Below are positions 33,199 to 43,769 of a DNA stretch of 64,000 bases, piece by piece. Numbering within the stretch: position 1 is the stretch's first letter; the number at the start of each line of letters is the position of its first letter. Source of the DNA: DAOUET01 sp034430155. GTDB taxonomy: Bacteria > Chloroflexota > Anaerolineae > Anaerolineales > UBA4823. Under the pieces are notes generated by a model. It had not been told where the DNA came from. It made no database searches and worked only from the letters and a program-made list of their open reading frames with translations. The DNA is taken from the NCBI GenBank assembly GCA_034430155.1, contig DAOUET010000135.1, positions 19,946 to 83,945 on the forward strand, given 5' to 3'. A program made the position numbers and the translations under genes.

Positions 33199-34453
33199 AA
33201 GCCATCCTTTTAGTCTGAATATAGGCGTCTCCTCTGACGAGATCAGAGGAGAAATCACTGGGAATAACATCTGTAGCGATCACAGCCCCTGGTTCAACCA
33301 CGATACCACCAGGTAGATGGCTGTTTTTCCCGATCATAGAAATATGTAACATTGCGCCAGGTTCAATTCCACCGATATGAGATTTTTCACCGATTCGCAC
33401 CTGCTTATCCACAATCGTCCGTTCTACTACTGCATCTGCTTCGATAACACTGTCTGTCAGGATAACCGATTCTCGTATGATGGCACCTGGCAATACACGT
33501 ACGCCCGGTGAAAGTACACTGCGTTCGACATTAGCTCTAGTTGAAATTACGCAGCCGTCAGTTATCATGCTGTCATGTATTTCAGCCCCACTCGCTAAGC
33601 GTGCTGGTGAGCGTTCCTCAGTTCGTGTGTGCAAGATCCAGGAGCGATCATTCAAGTCAAGCGATGGAGGATCAGTCAACAGATCCATATGAGCTCGCCA
33701 ATAAGAATCCACTGTCCCCACATCTACCCAATAGCCTGTATATGGAAATGCAAACACATCGGCACCAGTTGCCACCATCCGAGGTAAGATATCCTTGCCA
33801 AAATCATGAGCAGATTCTACGCGAGTTCTGTCTTCCCATAATATTTCATCTAGCTTATTAAGATTAAAGAGGTAAACACCCATATTTACGAGATTTGATG
33901 CGGGTTTAGATGGCTTTTCGGTGAAATTGTTTACGCGGTAATTATCATCAACACCGACAATTCCAAACCTGGACGCATCACTGATTGGTACCCGGATCGT
34001 TCCAACGGTTACATCTGCTTGAAGATCCATATGAAATGTTATCATGGCATCATAGTTCATGTTGTAGATATGATCACCCGATAAAATTAACACCAGATCT
34101 GGTTCGCCGTGCTTGATAAACCGGAAATTTTGTTGGACCGCATCGGCGGTACCCAAATACCAGTCCGACGACCCGCGTGCCTTATAAGGTGTATAGATAC
34201 GCACACCGCCCGTAAAATCCCTGTTAAGATCCCAGGGTCCACCTGCACCGATATGTTCGATAAGTGAGTGAGGTCGATATTGTGCCAAGATCATTACATC
34301 AAACAGCCCAGAATTCACACAATTGGATAGCGTGAAATCGATTATCCTGTATTTTCCTGCAAAAGGGACTGCTGGTTTCGTGCGTTTGGCTGTTAGTGTC
34401 CCAAGCCGTGATCCCTCCCCGCCTGCCAAAATAACAGCACGAGTCCTCATCAT
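33188..34453 (-). CDS. glgC: Glucose-1-phosphate adenylyltransferase
   Basis: A 421-residue ADP-glucose pyrophosphorylase, the first step of bacterial glycogen synthesis. The nucleotidyl site is AVILAGGEGSRLGTLTAKRT, followed by GKYRIIDFTLSNCVNSG, the sugar-1-phosphate site VGTIRVP...GIVGVDD, and a left-handed beta helix at the C-terminus (residues 300-400, repeated I/V-x-x-x-V-I). AGAAGGAGG lies just before the ATG. It is followed by malQ with overlap; glgA and glgB are not in the window. Confidence 0.96.
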   Translation of the reverse strand: MMRTRAVILAGGEGSRLGTLTAKRTKPAVPFAGKYRIIDFTLSNCVNSGLFDVMILAQYRPHSLIEHIGAGGPWDLNRDFTGGVRIYTPYKARGSSDWYLGTADAVQQNFRFIKHGEPDLVLILSGDHIYNMNYDAMITFHMDLQADVTVGTIRVPISDASRFGIVGVDDNYRVNNFTEKPSKPASNLVNMGVYLFNLNKLDEILWEDRTRVESAHDFGKDILPRMVATGADVFAFPYTGYWVDVGTVDSYWRAHMDLLTDPPSLDLNDRSWILHTRTEERSPARLASGAEIHDSMITDGCVISTRANVERSVLSPGVRVLPGAIIRESVILTDSVIEADAVVERTIVDKQVRIGEKSHIGGIEPGAMLHISMIGKNSHLPGGIVVEPGAVIATDVIPSDFSSDLVRGDAYIQTKRMAYEV

Positions 34454-34837
34454 TACCTCCTTCTAAGGGAACATTGCGCGACCCTAAGCAAAGCTCAAAT
34501 GGGGCCGGTCATCTAGGTTTTCAGGTCGCGCTGAGTAGATAAATCCCCTAGTGCTTGAATGACATTTTCAAAGGAACAGCTGGTCGTTTCAACCGATGTG
34601 AAACACAAACTGCCAGCAATCATGTCAAATGGGAAGCTATCTTATTTTACACGATATTCGGCTGATCCGGACTTGTTGCAAAACACTTACGGGGTTGGGA
34701 TATCAAAATATCTGATACTCATTCCGCTTAGCTATCAAAAACTATGGTCCACTGTAACAAAGATAGACATATTACGTTCGTATTAAAGAAAATATGTTCT
34801 CCAATATGTAAAAAATAAGATAAAATTGATTAACTTA
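34454..34837. other. Non-coding gap upstream of glgC and the MITE
   Basis: About 380 bases are AT-rich with no convincing gene. The 75-residue frame at 34559-34786 has no ribosome site and no recognisable motif. Promoters of the leftward glgC should lie here, but I cannot place a -10 and -35 with confidence. Confidence 0.4.
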
Positions 34838-34929
34838 GAACTTACGCAGTTGGAGGGAGGATGGGGGTGTTTGGGCGGGCGTTGCCCGCCCAAACACCCC
34901 TGATTTTCCCCTGAATTGCGTAACTAATA
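34838..34929 (-). repeat. MITE-like palindromic repeat, copy 2
   Basis: Left end GAACTTACGCAGTTG and right end CAATTGCGTAACT-like form the terminal inverted repeats. The inner stem has GGGTGTTTGGGCGGGC paired with its exact complement across GTT. It is flanked by direct repeats TAACTTA (34831-34837 and 34930-34936). This copy is opposite in orientation to copies 1 and 3. Confidence 0.85.
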
Positions 34930-34965
34930 TAACTTACATTAAACTCTTCATTCTTGCCTGATTAT

Positions 34966-36378
34966 ATGCCTCCAACAAAAGCCATTTGCATCCACGGGCA
35001 TTTCTACCAACCCCCTCGTGAAGATCCACTAACTGGTGTCATCCCGAACGAGCCAGGGGCAAAACCCTATAACAATTGGAATGAACGCATTCACGCCGAA
35101 TGCTACCGCCCCAACGCAGAGCTCGGTAATTTCCAGCAGATCAGTTTCAATATCGGACCCACCTTGTTTTCATGGATGTCACCATATGACAAGGTGACAT
35201 ATCAACGCATCATTTCCCAGGACCAAGCCACCCTTAAGCGTTATGGAGTGGGAAACGCCATAGCCCAGGCTTACAACCATACCATACTTCCATTAGCGAC
35301 CTATGCGGATAAGGAGATACAGGTCACCTGGGGGATCGCAGACTTCGAACATCGCTTCGGTCATAAACCGTTGGGAATATGGTTGCCTGAAACTGCCGTC
35401 GACATTGAGACGTTGATAGTTCTGGCTAAACATGGGATTGAATTTACGATTCTTGCTCCCTGGCAAGCTGCCAGCGAAGGTTTAGATCCAACTGAACCCT
35501 ACCTGGTGAAACTTCCCGGTGGCCGAAGTATTACAATATTCTTCTATGAAGGCGCATTAAGTGCTCGCATGAGTTTCGATCCCAAAGCTACTGCGAACGC
35601 TGATAACTTTGCACTCCACGACTTGGCGCAACACTTTAATCAAAGAAAAGAAGTGCGCAACGAGCCCCAATTGCTTCTCCTGGCGTCAGACGGTGAATTA
35701 TTCGGTCACCACCAGCCATTTCGTGAACAATTTTTGGCGCACTTGCTCAATGGCGCCAGCTTAAAAACCAATATCACCCCACTTTTCCCCTCTTTATGGT
35801 TGAAAGAACATCCTCCGGAGAAGGTCATCGAAATTCGCGAACGGACTTCCTGGTCTTGCCACCATGGTGTGCTTCGCTGGTCAGGAGAATGTGCTTGCAC
35901 CCCCAATAACGGTCCTTGGAAGAATAACCTGCGCAACGCGCTCAACCAGCTGGCAGCTGAACTCGACGGTTTATACTTCGAGGCAGTTTATCCATTAATT
36001 CCATTACCACGGGTGTTAAGGCAACAATATATTTATGTGTTGCTAGGCAGGATGACCCCTGAAAGACTTATCACCGAAATGGCGGGCAAGGCCCTTACCA
36101 GCGAGCAAACTCTTCGCATACACCTCCTGCTGGAATCTCAACGAGAGCGACAACGCATGTTCACTTCCTGCGGCTGGTTCTTTGATGATTTTGACAGGAT
36201 CGAGCCGAAGAACAACCTCGCTTATGCTGCACAAGCAGTACGCTTGTCACGCATTGCAACCGGTATAGATTTAGCCCCTCGAGTCAAGCCAAACCTGAAA
36301 CTTGTCCAAAGCACCCGTAATAAGGTACGTGGAGACATCGTATTTGAACGGCAACTCCAAAGAACTTGGGATTTTTGA
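34966..36378 (+). CDS. Glycoside hydrolase family 57 enzyme
   Basis: A 470-residue GH57 protein acting on alpha-glucans, probably as amylase, 4-alpha-glucanotransferase or branching-type enzyme. It starts IHGHFYQPPREDP and has the family features FGHKPLGIWLPETAVDIETL (the nucleophile Glu in WLPET) and LLASDGELFGHHQPF (the acid Asp). No signal peptide is seen, so it is cytosolic. The ATG at 34966 is taken as start; an in-frame TTG at 34954 is the alternative and neither has a strong ribosome site. It is convergent with the giant GH13 gene. Confidence 0.88.
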   Translation: MPPTKAICIHGHFYQPPREDPLTGVIPNEPGAKPYNNWNERIHAECYRPNAELGNFQQISFNIGPTLFSWMSPYDKVTYQRIISQDQATLKRYGVGNAIAQAYNHTILPLATYADKEIQVTWGIADFEHRFGHKPLGIWLPETAVDIETLIVLAKHGIEFTILAPWQAASEGLDPTEPYLVKLPGGRSITIFFYEGALSARMSFDPKATANADNFALHDLAQHFNQRKEVRNEPQLLLLASDGELFGHHQPFREQFLAHLLNGASLKTNITPLFPSLWLKEHPPEKVIEIRERTSWSCHHGVLRWSGECACTPNNGPWKNNLRNALNQLAAELDGLYFEAVYPLIPLPRVLRQQYIYVLLGRMTPERLITEMAGKALTSEQTLRIHLLLESQRERQRMFTSCGWFFDDFDRIEPKNNLAYAAQAVRLSRIATGIDLAPRVKPNLKLVQSTRNKVRGDIVFERQLQRTWDF

Positions 36379-36472
36379 ATTTAGAAGGGACATCCCTCTT
36401 AAAATAATTACCATGATTGAAGGATTGGTCAACAGGGTTGTACCATCCTTTGTAGACCTGACAACCTTGGCG

Positions 36473-39400
36473 TTACCCTTCTAACGCTTCCAATAATTTC
36501 TCTACCTGATAATCCGATTCAGTTTCAGCAGATCGCATTTGCCTGATCACCTCATAGTGCTGAAAGATTTTTCCCCTTACTTCTTCGCTTTCAACCTCAG
36601 GATCAGCCAAAACATCGATCACAGCCAGTGTGAACATCCACTTTAATAGGTGCTCATAAGATTCCTTATTAAACCAGAGCACGCCTTGATGCCGATTAAT
36701 CCCCAGGAAGTATTGCACCTCACTGTCTTGTAGCCACATCGATAGGCTGTGATAGGCTCGCTTTTTCTTCGGAGCCTGAATATCAATCCAATTTTGGTGA
36801 CTGGTTAAGAATTTAATTATTCTGACAGCATGCCAGGCCTGCGATTTGTCAAGCCCCATGTCCACCATCACCCCAGCAATGATCTTTCCCAATAACCATT
36901 CATCGATCCAACTGCGGCTTCGCTCTTCAGCCCCTTTTTCTCCAAAAACCTTGCCTAAATTTCGGGTAAAAGCCCATCCTAACATAGTTACCCATACCAT
37001 CTGGTTGCCATCTAAATTCGATTGTAGAAACTTCGAAGCAGCCGCAAATCTGCCTCTGTTTGGGAACTCATAACGTTCAGCTACTACCGGAAGTTCTTGT
37101 ATGGCTGCCACGCTTTGACGAATTCCGGCAGAAACAGCTTCATCATTGGACTCATCCGCTTCTGTTTGTGTCAGCTTGTGGATTTCCCGAATGAGTTGGG
37201 CTGATTTTTGTTCAACCTCGTTCAACACAGCCTCATCTAATTCTCCTTTTGAGCTGCTTAGACGATTATCCATCACATAGTGGAACATAGCCGCATTGAC
37301 CAGCTCCCGAAATGGGTAATGCAAAGGACGCAGAAAAATCTCTTTGAGAGCCTCGTCAACACTCGGGACTCCCCGTCCATCCAGAAATGCAGTTAATTGA
37401 GCATATTGGTGCCATTCGTTATCTTGAACCTCTCGAAAATCTACGAAGACATGGTATTTGTATGCAGCCAATTCCACGTACAGACCCTGTTGATAAATTG
37501 AATGGCTATTACGAATATACTCCAATCCCGTTAGTTGATCACGGAATATCGTAAAGAATTCACCGCCATTGCGCAAACCTAACCCTTCGCCCAAACTTTT
37601 TTGTGCAAAGAAATGCTCGTCAGCCATGCCATTTTTTACCGAATAAGCAGCTGATGCACGTATCCAACCTCGGGCGTCCGCAAACTTATTGTGATAGATC
37701 ACTAAAGCTCGTTCATCACCAGCCCGGTTAGAATAAGCGAAAACATCCTCGTTTACATAGCCTTCGGGAGTGTAAAAATCATAAAGTAGGAAGTCCCTCA
37801 CCTCAGCGAAAAGATATCGCTTTCGTAGCAAGGGAAAAATTTCCCGCTCATGACGCTCGATGAGATACTGGTCTAGTTGTTCGTCCCAGTAGGCATGGCG
37901 GAACTCCATCCCATATTTCTCTGCAAATCCTTCGATCTGCCCGTGACCGAACATTGGCAAACCAGGCATTGTAGCCATCATGGTGCAAATGCCGAAGTAT
38001 TTATCTCCTTTTCCAAACTGGTCAACCGTGGTCCGTTCATCTGGATTGTTCATGAAGTTGACATAACGCTTCAGAATCTCGGGATCAAATTCCAAAGTGT
38101 TCTTGATCACCAGACGATATTCCTGGTTCTTTTCGTCTCGCAACATATTCATGAAAGCACTGTTATACACACGGTGCATACCCAAAGTACGTACGAAATA
38201 TCCTTCCATTAACCAGAAGGCTTCTGCCAACAACAATGTATCTGGTACTTCCCGGGCTACCCGGTCAACCACCTCTCGCCAAAACTCATTCGGAAAGGCT
38301 GCTTCAAATTGATCCTTGGTCATGCCGTGTTCGGCACGCGATGGGATTGCTCCCCCGGTACCCGGTTCAGGAAACCATAGCCGCTGGTAATGCTTCTTTG
38401 CCAGAGTCATGGCCGCATCGAAGCGGATAATCGGAAACTTGCGAGCCACCTGCAAAATGGTTTGAATGACGGCTTCACGCACTTCGGGCATTAAGTAATT
38501 CAATTGAGCCGTGTCATTCCAGGGCATGGAGGTGCCATCATTGCCATGGTAGATATATTTTGTATCCCCAGTCCAATGATCCACGCGTTTAAACACCACA
38601 GCCGCGTCTGTGCTGTCGTAATAATGATCCTCGATATAAATACCAACACGTTCATCCCAGGAAAGATTAGCTCCGTTAAAACTGTAAGATGGGAATGGGC
38701 TGTAACCCAGCGAGATGAACCAATCAGGATTTTCGATCAACCACCGCGAATCGATGCCCATATGATTCGGTACCATATCAGAGGCCAGGCGTATTTTTCG
38801 TTGCCAGGTACGTCTTTGTAAATTTGCATAGGCCTCATCCCCACCCAGATCTGAGGCGATTTCATAACTAGATAAAGAATAGGCCGAAGCTACGGCTTCG
38901 GGATTTCCTCGGAGCTGCTTGATACGTTTCGAAGCCTCACTACGCTCCCACAGTCCGATCAACCATAAACCAGTGAATCCCCAGCGAGCCAGGGTGTCTA
39001 ATTCCTCATCAGGCACCTGATCAAGCCGGTGGATATCACGCTGGTATTTCTTAGAGAGCTGACCGAGCCATACATAAGTATTTTTGGCGATCAACACTAA
39101 TGAAGGCATCCAGGCACTGTCTGGGCTGAAACGCTCAATTTCCAACTCCATACCCCTGAAGTCGTATACCCGTGCAGGACCTGGACCAAGGAAGAAAGCT
39201 TTCTCTTCCTCTTTGATTAAATCCAAGCTGCTGAGCAGTTGGAATAAATACTTGCCGAGTAAAGCAGCCCATTTCCGTCGGATAAATTCTAATTGCTTCG
39301 TCAGCGAGTATGGTTCAGCGGTAGCTGGGCTGCGTAACATGTCAATAAGGTTTTGGTTTTCAGGGCCGAATTTTGGTTGCTCTTCAAAAAAATCATGCAA

Positions 39401-39970
39401 CCCGGCGATAATCTGAGGATAAGCAGTCTCCTTCTCTAATAAAGTGTCGTCAAACAATTCCAGGAATGTTGCAAAAGCCGGGTTTGCGTTCGCCAGCCAC
39501 AACAGCAACATCTCCTCTAAGACAATGTAGCGGTTAGGCACACCTTCCGTTTCGCCCTTGAGATAATCATCAATGTTGGATTCTCGCCGATATACTGCGA
39601 TTGGAGGAAATTGATCTGTGAATAATCGTAGGGCCTCCTCAACATCTTCTATGCCAATGCGCTCATACAACCATCCCAACGCCTGCTCCATTACCTTGGG
39701 ATTTTTCTGCTGGCGATAGAGGCTGATGATGTAATGCAGAATTTCATCGATCAATCCCATTGCGTTGATCTGACCGGCGCGCACTGCTTTCTCGGGGAAA
39801 AGAACCAGATCGCGTTTCTTGTTTATCTTTTGAGCAAAAACACGAGCCGCATGGAAGTTGGCAAAGATGACATTGCCACTCAGCGAGAATAAGGTTTCAT
39901 CAAATTGGTATTTATCTCGAACCTGCCGAGATATGTGAAATTCATTTATAGACTTTCGAAATTCCTGCAT
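36473..39970 (-). CDS. Giant GH13 alpha-amylase-family glycosidase
   Basis: A 1165-residue protein. Residues 1-300 are a unique N-terminal region (SRQVRDKYQFDE start) without a family I can name. The GH13 barrel runs from about 300 to 720: ARWGFTGLWLIGLWERS, RKIRLASDMVPNHMGIDSRW, the nucleophile Asp in IRFDAAMTLAKKHYQ (about 517), the acid Glu in LLLAEAFWLMEGYF (about 582), and PGLPMFGHGQIEGFAEKYG. A C-terminal helical region of about 400 residues follows. No signal peptide is seen. The size and the DM(V)PNHMG motif recall GlgE/GH13-like enzymes of other bacteria but I cannot fix the subfamily. It may act on intracellular glycogen with malQ and glgC. Confidence 0.85.
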   Translation of the reverse strand: MQEFRKSINEFHISRQVRDKYQFDETLFSLSGNVIFANFHAARVFAQKINKKRDLVLFPEKAVRAGQINAMGLIDEILHYIISLYRQQKNPKVMEQALGWLYERIGIEDVEEALRLFTDQFPPIAVYRRESNIDDYLKGETEGVPNRYIVLEEMLLLWLANANPAFATFLELFDDTLLEKETAYPQIIAGLHDFFEEQPKFGPENQNLIDMLRSPATAEPYSLTKQLEFIRRKWAALLGKYLFQLLSSLDLIKEEEKAFFLGPGPARVYDFRGMELEIERFSPDSAWMPSLVLIAKNTYVWLGQLSKKYQRDIHRLDQVPDEELDTLARWGFTGLWLIGLWERSEASKRIKQLRGNPEAVASAYSLSSYEIASDLGGDEAYANLQRRTWQRKIRLASDMVPNHMGIDSRWLIENPDWFISLGYSPFPSYSFNGANLSWDERVGIYIEDHYYDSTDAAVVFKRVDHWTGDTKYIYHGNDGTSMPWNDTAQLNYLMPEVREAVIQTILQVARKFPIIRFDAAMTLAKKHYQRLWFPEPGTGGAIPSRAEHGMTKDQFEAAFPNEFWREVVDRVAREVPDTLLLAEAFWLMEGYFVRTLGMHRVYNSAFMNMLRDEKNQEYRLVIKNTLEFDPEILKRYVNFMNNPDERTTVDQFGKGDKYFGICTMMATMPGLPMFGHGQIEGFAEKYGMEFRHAYWDEQLDQYLIERHEREIFPLLRKRYLFAEVRDFLLYDFYTPEGYVNEDVFAYSNRAGDERALVIYHNKFADARGWIRASAAYSVKNGMADEHFFAQKSLGEGLGLRNGGEFFTIFRDQLTGLEYIRNSHSIYQQGLYVELAAYKYHVFVDFREVQDNEWHQYAQLTAFLDGRGVPSVDEALKEIFLRPLHYPFRELVNAAMFHYVMDNRLSSSKGELDEAVLNEVEQKSAQLIREIHKLTQTEADESNDEAVSAGIRQSVAAIQELPVVAERYEFPNRGRFAAASKFLQSNLDGNQMVWVTMLGWAFTRNLGKVFGEKGAEERSRSWIDEWLLGKIIAGVMVDMGLDKSQAWHAVRIIKFLTSHQNWIDIQAPKKKRAYHSLSMWLQDSEVQYFLGINRHQGVLWFNKESYEHLLKWMFTLAVIDVLADPEVESEEVRGKIFQHYEVIRQMRSAETESDYQVEKLLEALEG

Positions 39971-40239
39971 AGAGACTCCCCAGTAACCCGCTACGATATA
40001 CGAAAAACCATCTCGAGAATAATTTTCCGCCCATCCTGCACCTGAACAGCTTATTTGTGCGGAGGATATATGTTTACAAAGTTATTATATCAAGGAGCGC
40101 TGAAAGTGCTATACCATCAATTTAGTCAAATTATTCTTATACCGGCACAGCGAGGGTGCTCGATTTGCACCCAATTTGAACCTTATAACATCTGATCATC
40201 ATTCACATAAAAAATTTTTAATGAATTCTTAACTCGCAA

Positions 40240-41139
40240 CTAGACGCCTATCACATAGCCTGGTCGCTGAGAACGAATGATCTTTAAGGAAGCCAGGGCT
40301 TCTTGCATCTGTAACTCAAAGATCAGCGGTCCTTCAAAATTCGCATCATGTAATTGGTCTAGAAATCTCCCAATATCAAGGTCACCTTTCCCAATGGGTT
40401 GGTGATCTTTGCCATAACCGATCTTTCTTTCAGAACCCTGCCAAGGGCCGTCATGTAGATGGACTTCACCCAACCTTGGTAGGCACTTCTCTAGCGCTTC
40501 AAATAAACCCACCGGTCCGGAGAAACCAACCAGCACATGCCCGGTATCCAGGCATATGGACAGATCGAGATCCTCGGCCAACTCTATAGTCAGATCAAAA
40601 GGAAACTCAATCGTCTCTATAGCCAGCTTTCGACTCGGTAGGTGGGTCTCTGCCAATATGGTTTGTATACTTCTACGGGCACCACTTTGGAATTGTCGTA
40701 ATAATAACGCATGCGCCAACTCAGGAAGATTCATCCGATAGAACTCAGCCGCCAGCGCTCCAGTTGCATGCAATACGTATACTTCCGGCTCCAGTGACGA
40801 GCAAGCATTAATAGTTTCGATCACAGCTTGTACCGAACCCTCCCGAACATGTCTTAAAGGAGTAGATGGCTCGACTGACCAAAGCGGTAGATGAACCGTA
40901 TACGACAGATTTCTTCTGTTTTTGAGTTCTGCTAATCTTTCAATGGAGCTGGGTAAAAAAGTCTGGGGGAAGAATAAGGCAAGATCACCGCCCAGTTCGA
41001 TCAGCTGAAAACCCTGGTCAGCTAAACCACTGACCAGATCAGCATGAGTGAATTTTTCAATATGATCCAGCATTTCTTCCGGTTCTAACCCGGAAGGTAT
41101 CAGCGTACTCACTTGCATGGTCATTATGCCAAACCGCAT
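40240..41139 (-). CDS. Sugar phosphate isomerase/epimerase-like TIM barrel protein
   Basis: A 299-residue xylose isomerase-like TIM barrel (AP endonuclease 2 family). Metal-ligand-like motifs are LAIETIEFPFDL, DLSICLDTGHVLVGF, LGEVHLHDGPW and FEGPLIFELQMQ, the usual E-D-H-E set. The substrate is not predictable. It is monocistronic, divergent from the Lon gene and upstream of the GH13 gene by 270 bases. Base use is like its neighbours. Confidence 0.8.
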   Translation of the reverse strand: MRFGIMTMQVSTLIPSGLEPEEMLDHIEKFTHADLVSGLADQGFQLIELGGDLALFFPQTFLPSSIERLAELKNRRNLSYTVHLPLWSVEPSTPLRHVREGSVQAVIETINACSSLEPEVYVLHATGALAAEFYRMNLPELAHALLLRQFQSGARRSIQTILAETHLPSRKLAIETIEFPFDLTIELAEDLDLSICLDTGHVLVGFSGPVGLFEALEKCLPRLGEVHLHDGPWQGSERKIGYGKDHQPIGKGDLDIGRFLDQLHDANFEGPLIFELQMQEALASLKIIRSQRPGYVIGV

Positions 41140-41336
41140 GAGAATCTCCTTTTTCTAAACTACCATTTCTATGTTCGCTGGTTATTATCCCATGACCCCT
41201 GTTCAAATTCCCGAAAGGGAAAATCAGGGGATAGAATCCTGACCCGACACATTGGTTGATGCCATTAGAGGTAAAATAAATTTAGTGTAAGGATTCTAAA
41301 CTTATTTTCTTGGTTTACTTATGGAGGACCACCCTA

Positions 41337-43769
41337 ATGGTCAGTGTTAAGCCGCTTCAACCAGAACAGCTTTTCCGGCGATGTGACCCTAAACAATTTA
41401 CCTTTGAAACCACCGATGATCTGCCTGATTTAACCGAGATCATCGGGCAAGCTCGAGCTACTGAGGCCATCCATTTCGGCATAGGCATCCAGCATGAAGG
41501 TTACAATGTCTTTGCCCTCGGACCCAGCGGAGCCGGAAAACGGTCATTGGTGACCCAGTTCTTTGAAGAAAGAGCCCAATCTGAACCGACACCATCAGAA
41601 TGGTGCTACATTCACAATTTTGAACATGACTATAAACCTCACGCCATAGCTTTACCTGCAGGTATGGGGTCAGTATTCCAGCGAGATATGGAGCAACTAG
41701 TCGAAGAAATCCGCAACTCGCTGACTTCGGCTTTCGATAGTGATGAATATCGTGCCCGCCGGCAAGATGTAGAAGAAGAGTTGCAGGAGAAACAAGAGAA
41801 ATCTCTGGAAGAAATCAGGAATCAAGCTAAAGAACATGGGTTGTCTCTGATCCGTACTCCCGGTGGCTTGGTTTTCGCTCCCGTGCGAGATGGCGAAGTC
41901 CTTCCGCCAGAAGAATTCCAAAAGCTTCCCAATGAAGAACGTGAGCGCCTGGAAAAAAATGTCGAAGAGCTTCAGGAGGAACTTCAAACAATTCTTCAAA
42001 AAGTACCGGTCTGGCAGCGTGAACTTCGCAATCGCGTCAGACAACTGAACCGAGAGACCACCAATTTTGCTGTCAGAGGCCTGATGGAGGAACTTCGACA
42101 GAAATATGAGAAATTTCCCGAGGTAGTCGATTACCTCAACAACGTGAAGAAAGATGTGGTGGAGAATGCCAGCGATTTTCTACCCAATGATGAAAGTCCC
42201 GACGACGAATCCGGAAACCCACTTGCGGCTTTGATGGCTCGTGCTCGCCAGACCTCCTCGCGGATGAACCGTTATCAGGTCAATTTGCTGGTAGACCACC
42301 ATTCCTCTCAAGGAGCGCCCGTGGTCTATGAAAATAACCCCACCTATCAAAACCTGGTCGGTCGGGTCGACCACATCGCCCAGATGGGGGCTCTTACTAC
42401 CGACTTTACTCTGATAAAACCGGGTGCACTGCACCAGGCTAATGGAGGTTACCTGATTCTGGATGCCCGTAAAGTCTTGCAGCAGCCCTACTCGTGGGAA
42501 GCGCTTAAACGAGCGTTGGAATCCCACCAGGTTGGCATTGAATCTTTGGGGCAGATGCTCAGCCTGATCAGCACTGCCTCCCTCGAACCAGAGCCGATCC
42601 CCCTGGACGTAAAAGTAGCCTTGTTGGGTGACCGCATGCTCTATTATATGCTTAGCAAGTTAGACCCTGACTTCGACGAATTGTTTAAGGTTCAGGTGGA
42701 CTTTGAAGACCAGATGGATCGCACCACTGAGAATCAGGATTTATACGCTCAACTGATAGCTACGTTAATTCGCAAAGATGGTCTGCGAGCCTTTGATCGG
42801 GAAGCTGTGGCCTGCGTTATCGAACACAGCGCTCGCATAGTTGGCGATTCTGAAAAGCTGTCTACTCAGATCCGGGATATATCCAGTTTGTTGCGGGAAG
42901 CCAATTATTTTGCTGACCAGAATAGCAATCGCCCGGTCACCTCAACGGACGTCAAACGGGCGATTGATGCTCAGATCCGCCGGGCAGATCGCGTAAAGCA
43001 AAGGATGCAAGAAAATATCCTTAGAAACATGATTTTCATTGATACTGAAGGCACTGAGGTTGGTCAGGTCAATGGACTCTCCGTGATCCAGTCGGGTAAC
43101 TTAGCTTTCGGTACGCCCTCTCGTATTACTGCCCGCGTCCGTCTGGGGGAAGGGGAAGTCATCGACATTGAACGGGAAGTCGAGTTGAGCGGTCCGATCC
43201 ATTCCAAAGGGGTTCTGATCCTGACCGGATTTTTAGGCGCTCGCTATGCTACCGACCGACCACTCTCTCTTTCAGCCAGCCTGGTCTTCGAACAATCTTA
43301 TTCGGGTGTCGAAGGCGATAGTGCCTCCTCTACTGAGCTGTACGCTCTACTTTCCGCGATCTCCGAGGTACCCATCAAACAATCCCTGGCTGTCACTGGA
43401 TCAGTCAACCAGCATGGTCATATCCAGGCGATCGGTGGTGTAAACGAAAAAGTCGAAGGTTACTTCGATATCTGTATGCACAGGGGACTTACCGGAGAAC
43501 AAGGCGTCCTTATTCCAACATCCAATGTAAAGAACCTAATGCTTCGCCAAGACGTAGTTGATGCAATTAGATCTGGTCAATTTCATATTTACCCAATTGA
43601 AACTATTGACCAGGGGATTGAAGTACTCACAGGTATTCCAGCTGGCGAAGCCGATGAAGGAGGAAATTATCCTCCAGACACCGTCAATGGGCGGGTGCAA
43701 GCCAAGTTGGCCAAACTGGCAGAGAAACGTCAGGAATTCAGCGAAACGGCCAAGGATAAGGCAAAATGA
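41337..43769 (+). CDS. LonB-like ATP-dependent protease
   Basis: An 810-residue AAA+ protease of the LonB/LonC-like group (E. coli YcbZ type). Walker A is GPSGAGKRSL at residues 62-71; a long coiled-coil insertion follows (about 115-250); the AAA small domain ends with RRADRVKQRM. The Lon protease domain at the end has the catalytic Ser in VEGDSASSTELYALLSA and the Lys in IGGVNEKVEGYFDI. No membrane segment is seen. GGAGG lies 11 bases before the ATG at 41337, chosen over an earlier frame start. It overlaps the UspA gene by four bases. Confidence 0.92.
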   Translation: MVSVKPLQPEQLFRRCDPKQFTFETTDDLPDLTEIIGQARATEAIHFGIGIQHEGYNVFALGPSGAGKRSLVTQFFEERAQSEPTPSEWCYIHNFEHDYKPHAIALPAGMGSVFQRDMEQLVEEIRNSLTSAFDSDEYRARRQDVEEELQEKQEKSLEEIRNQAKEHGLSLIRTPGGLVFAPVRDGEVLPPEEFQKLPNEERERLEKNVEELQEELQTILQKVPVWQRELRNRVRQLNRETTNFAVRGLMEELRQKYEKFPEVVDYLNNVKKDVVENASDFLPNDESPDDESGNPLAALMARARQTSSRMNRYQVNLLVDHHSSQGAPVVYENNPTYQNLVGRVDHIAQMGALTTDFTLIKPGALHQANGGYLILDARKVLQQPYSWEALKRALESHQVGIESLGQMLSLISTASLEPEPIPLDVKVALLGDRMLYYMLSKLDPDFDELFKVQVDFEDQMDRTTENQDLYAQLIATLIRKDGLRAFDREAVACVIEHSARIVGDSEKLSTQIRDISSLLREANYFADQNSNRPVTSTDVKRAIDAQIRRADRVKQRMQENILRNMIFIDTEGTEVGQVNGLSVIQSGNLAFGTPSRITARVRLGEGEVIDIEREVELSGPIHSKGVLILTGFLGARYATDRPLSLSASLVFEQSYSGVEGDSASSTELYALLSAISEVPIKQSLAVTGSVNQHGHIQAIGGVNEKVEGYFDICMHRGLTGEQGVLIPTSNVKNLMLRQDVVDAIRSGQFHIYPIETIDQGIEVLTGIPAGEADEGGNYPPDTVNGRVQAKLAKLAEKRQEFSETAKDKAK

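Noticed and set aside
34559..34786. 75-residue ORF upstream of the GH57 gene
   Set aside because: It has no ribosome site, no motif and unusual composition, and lies in an AT-rich gap.
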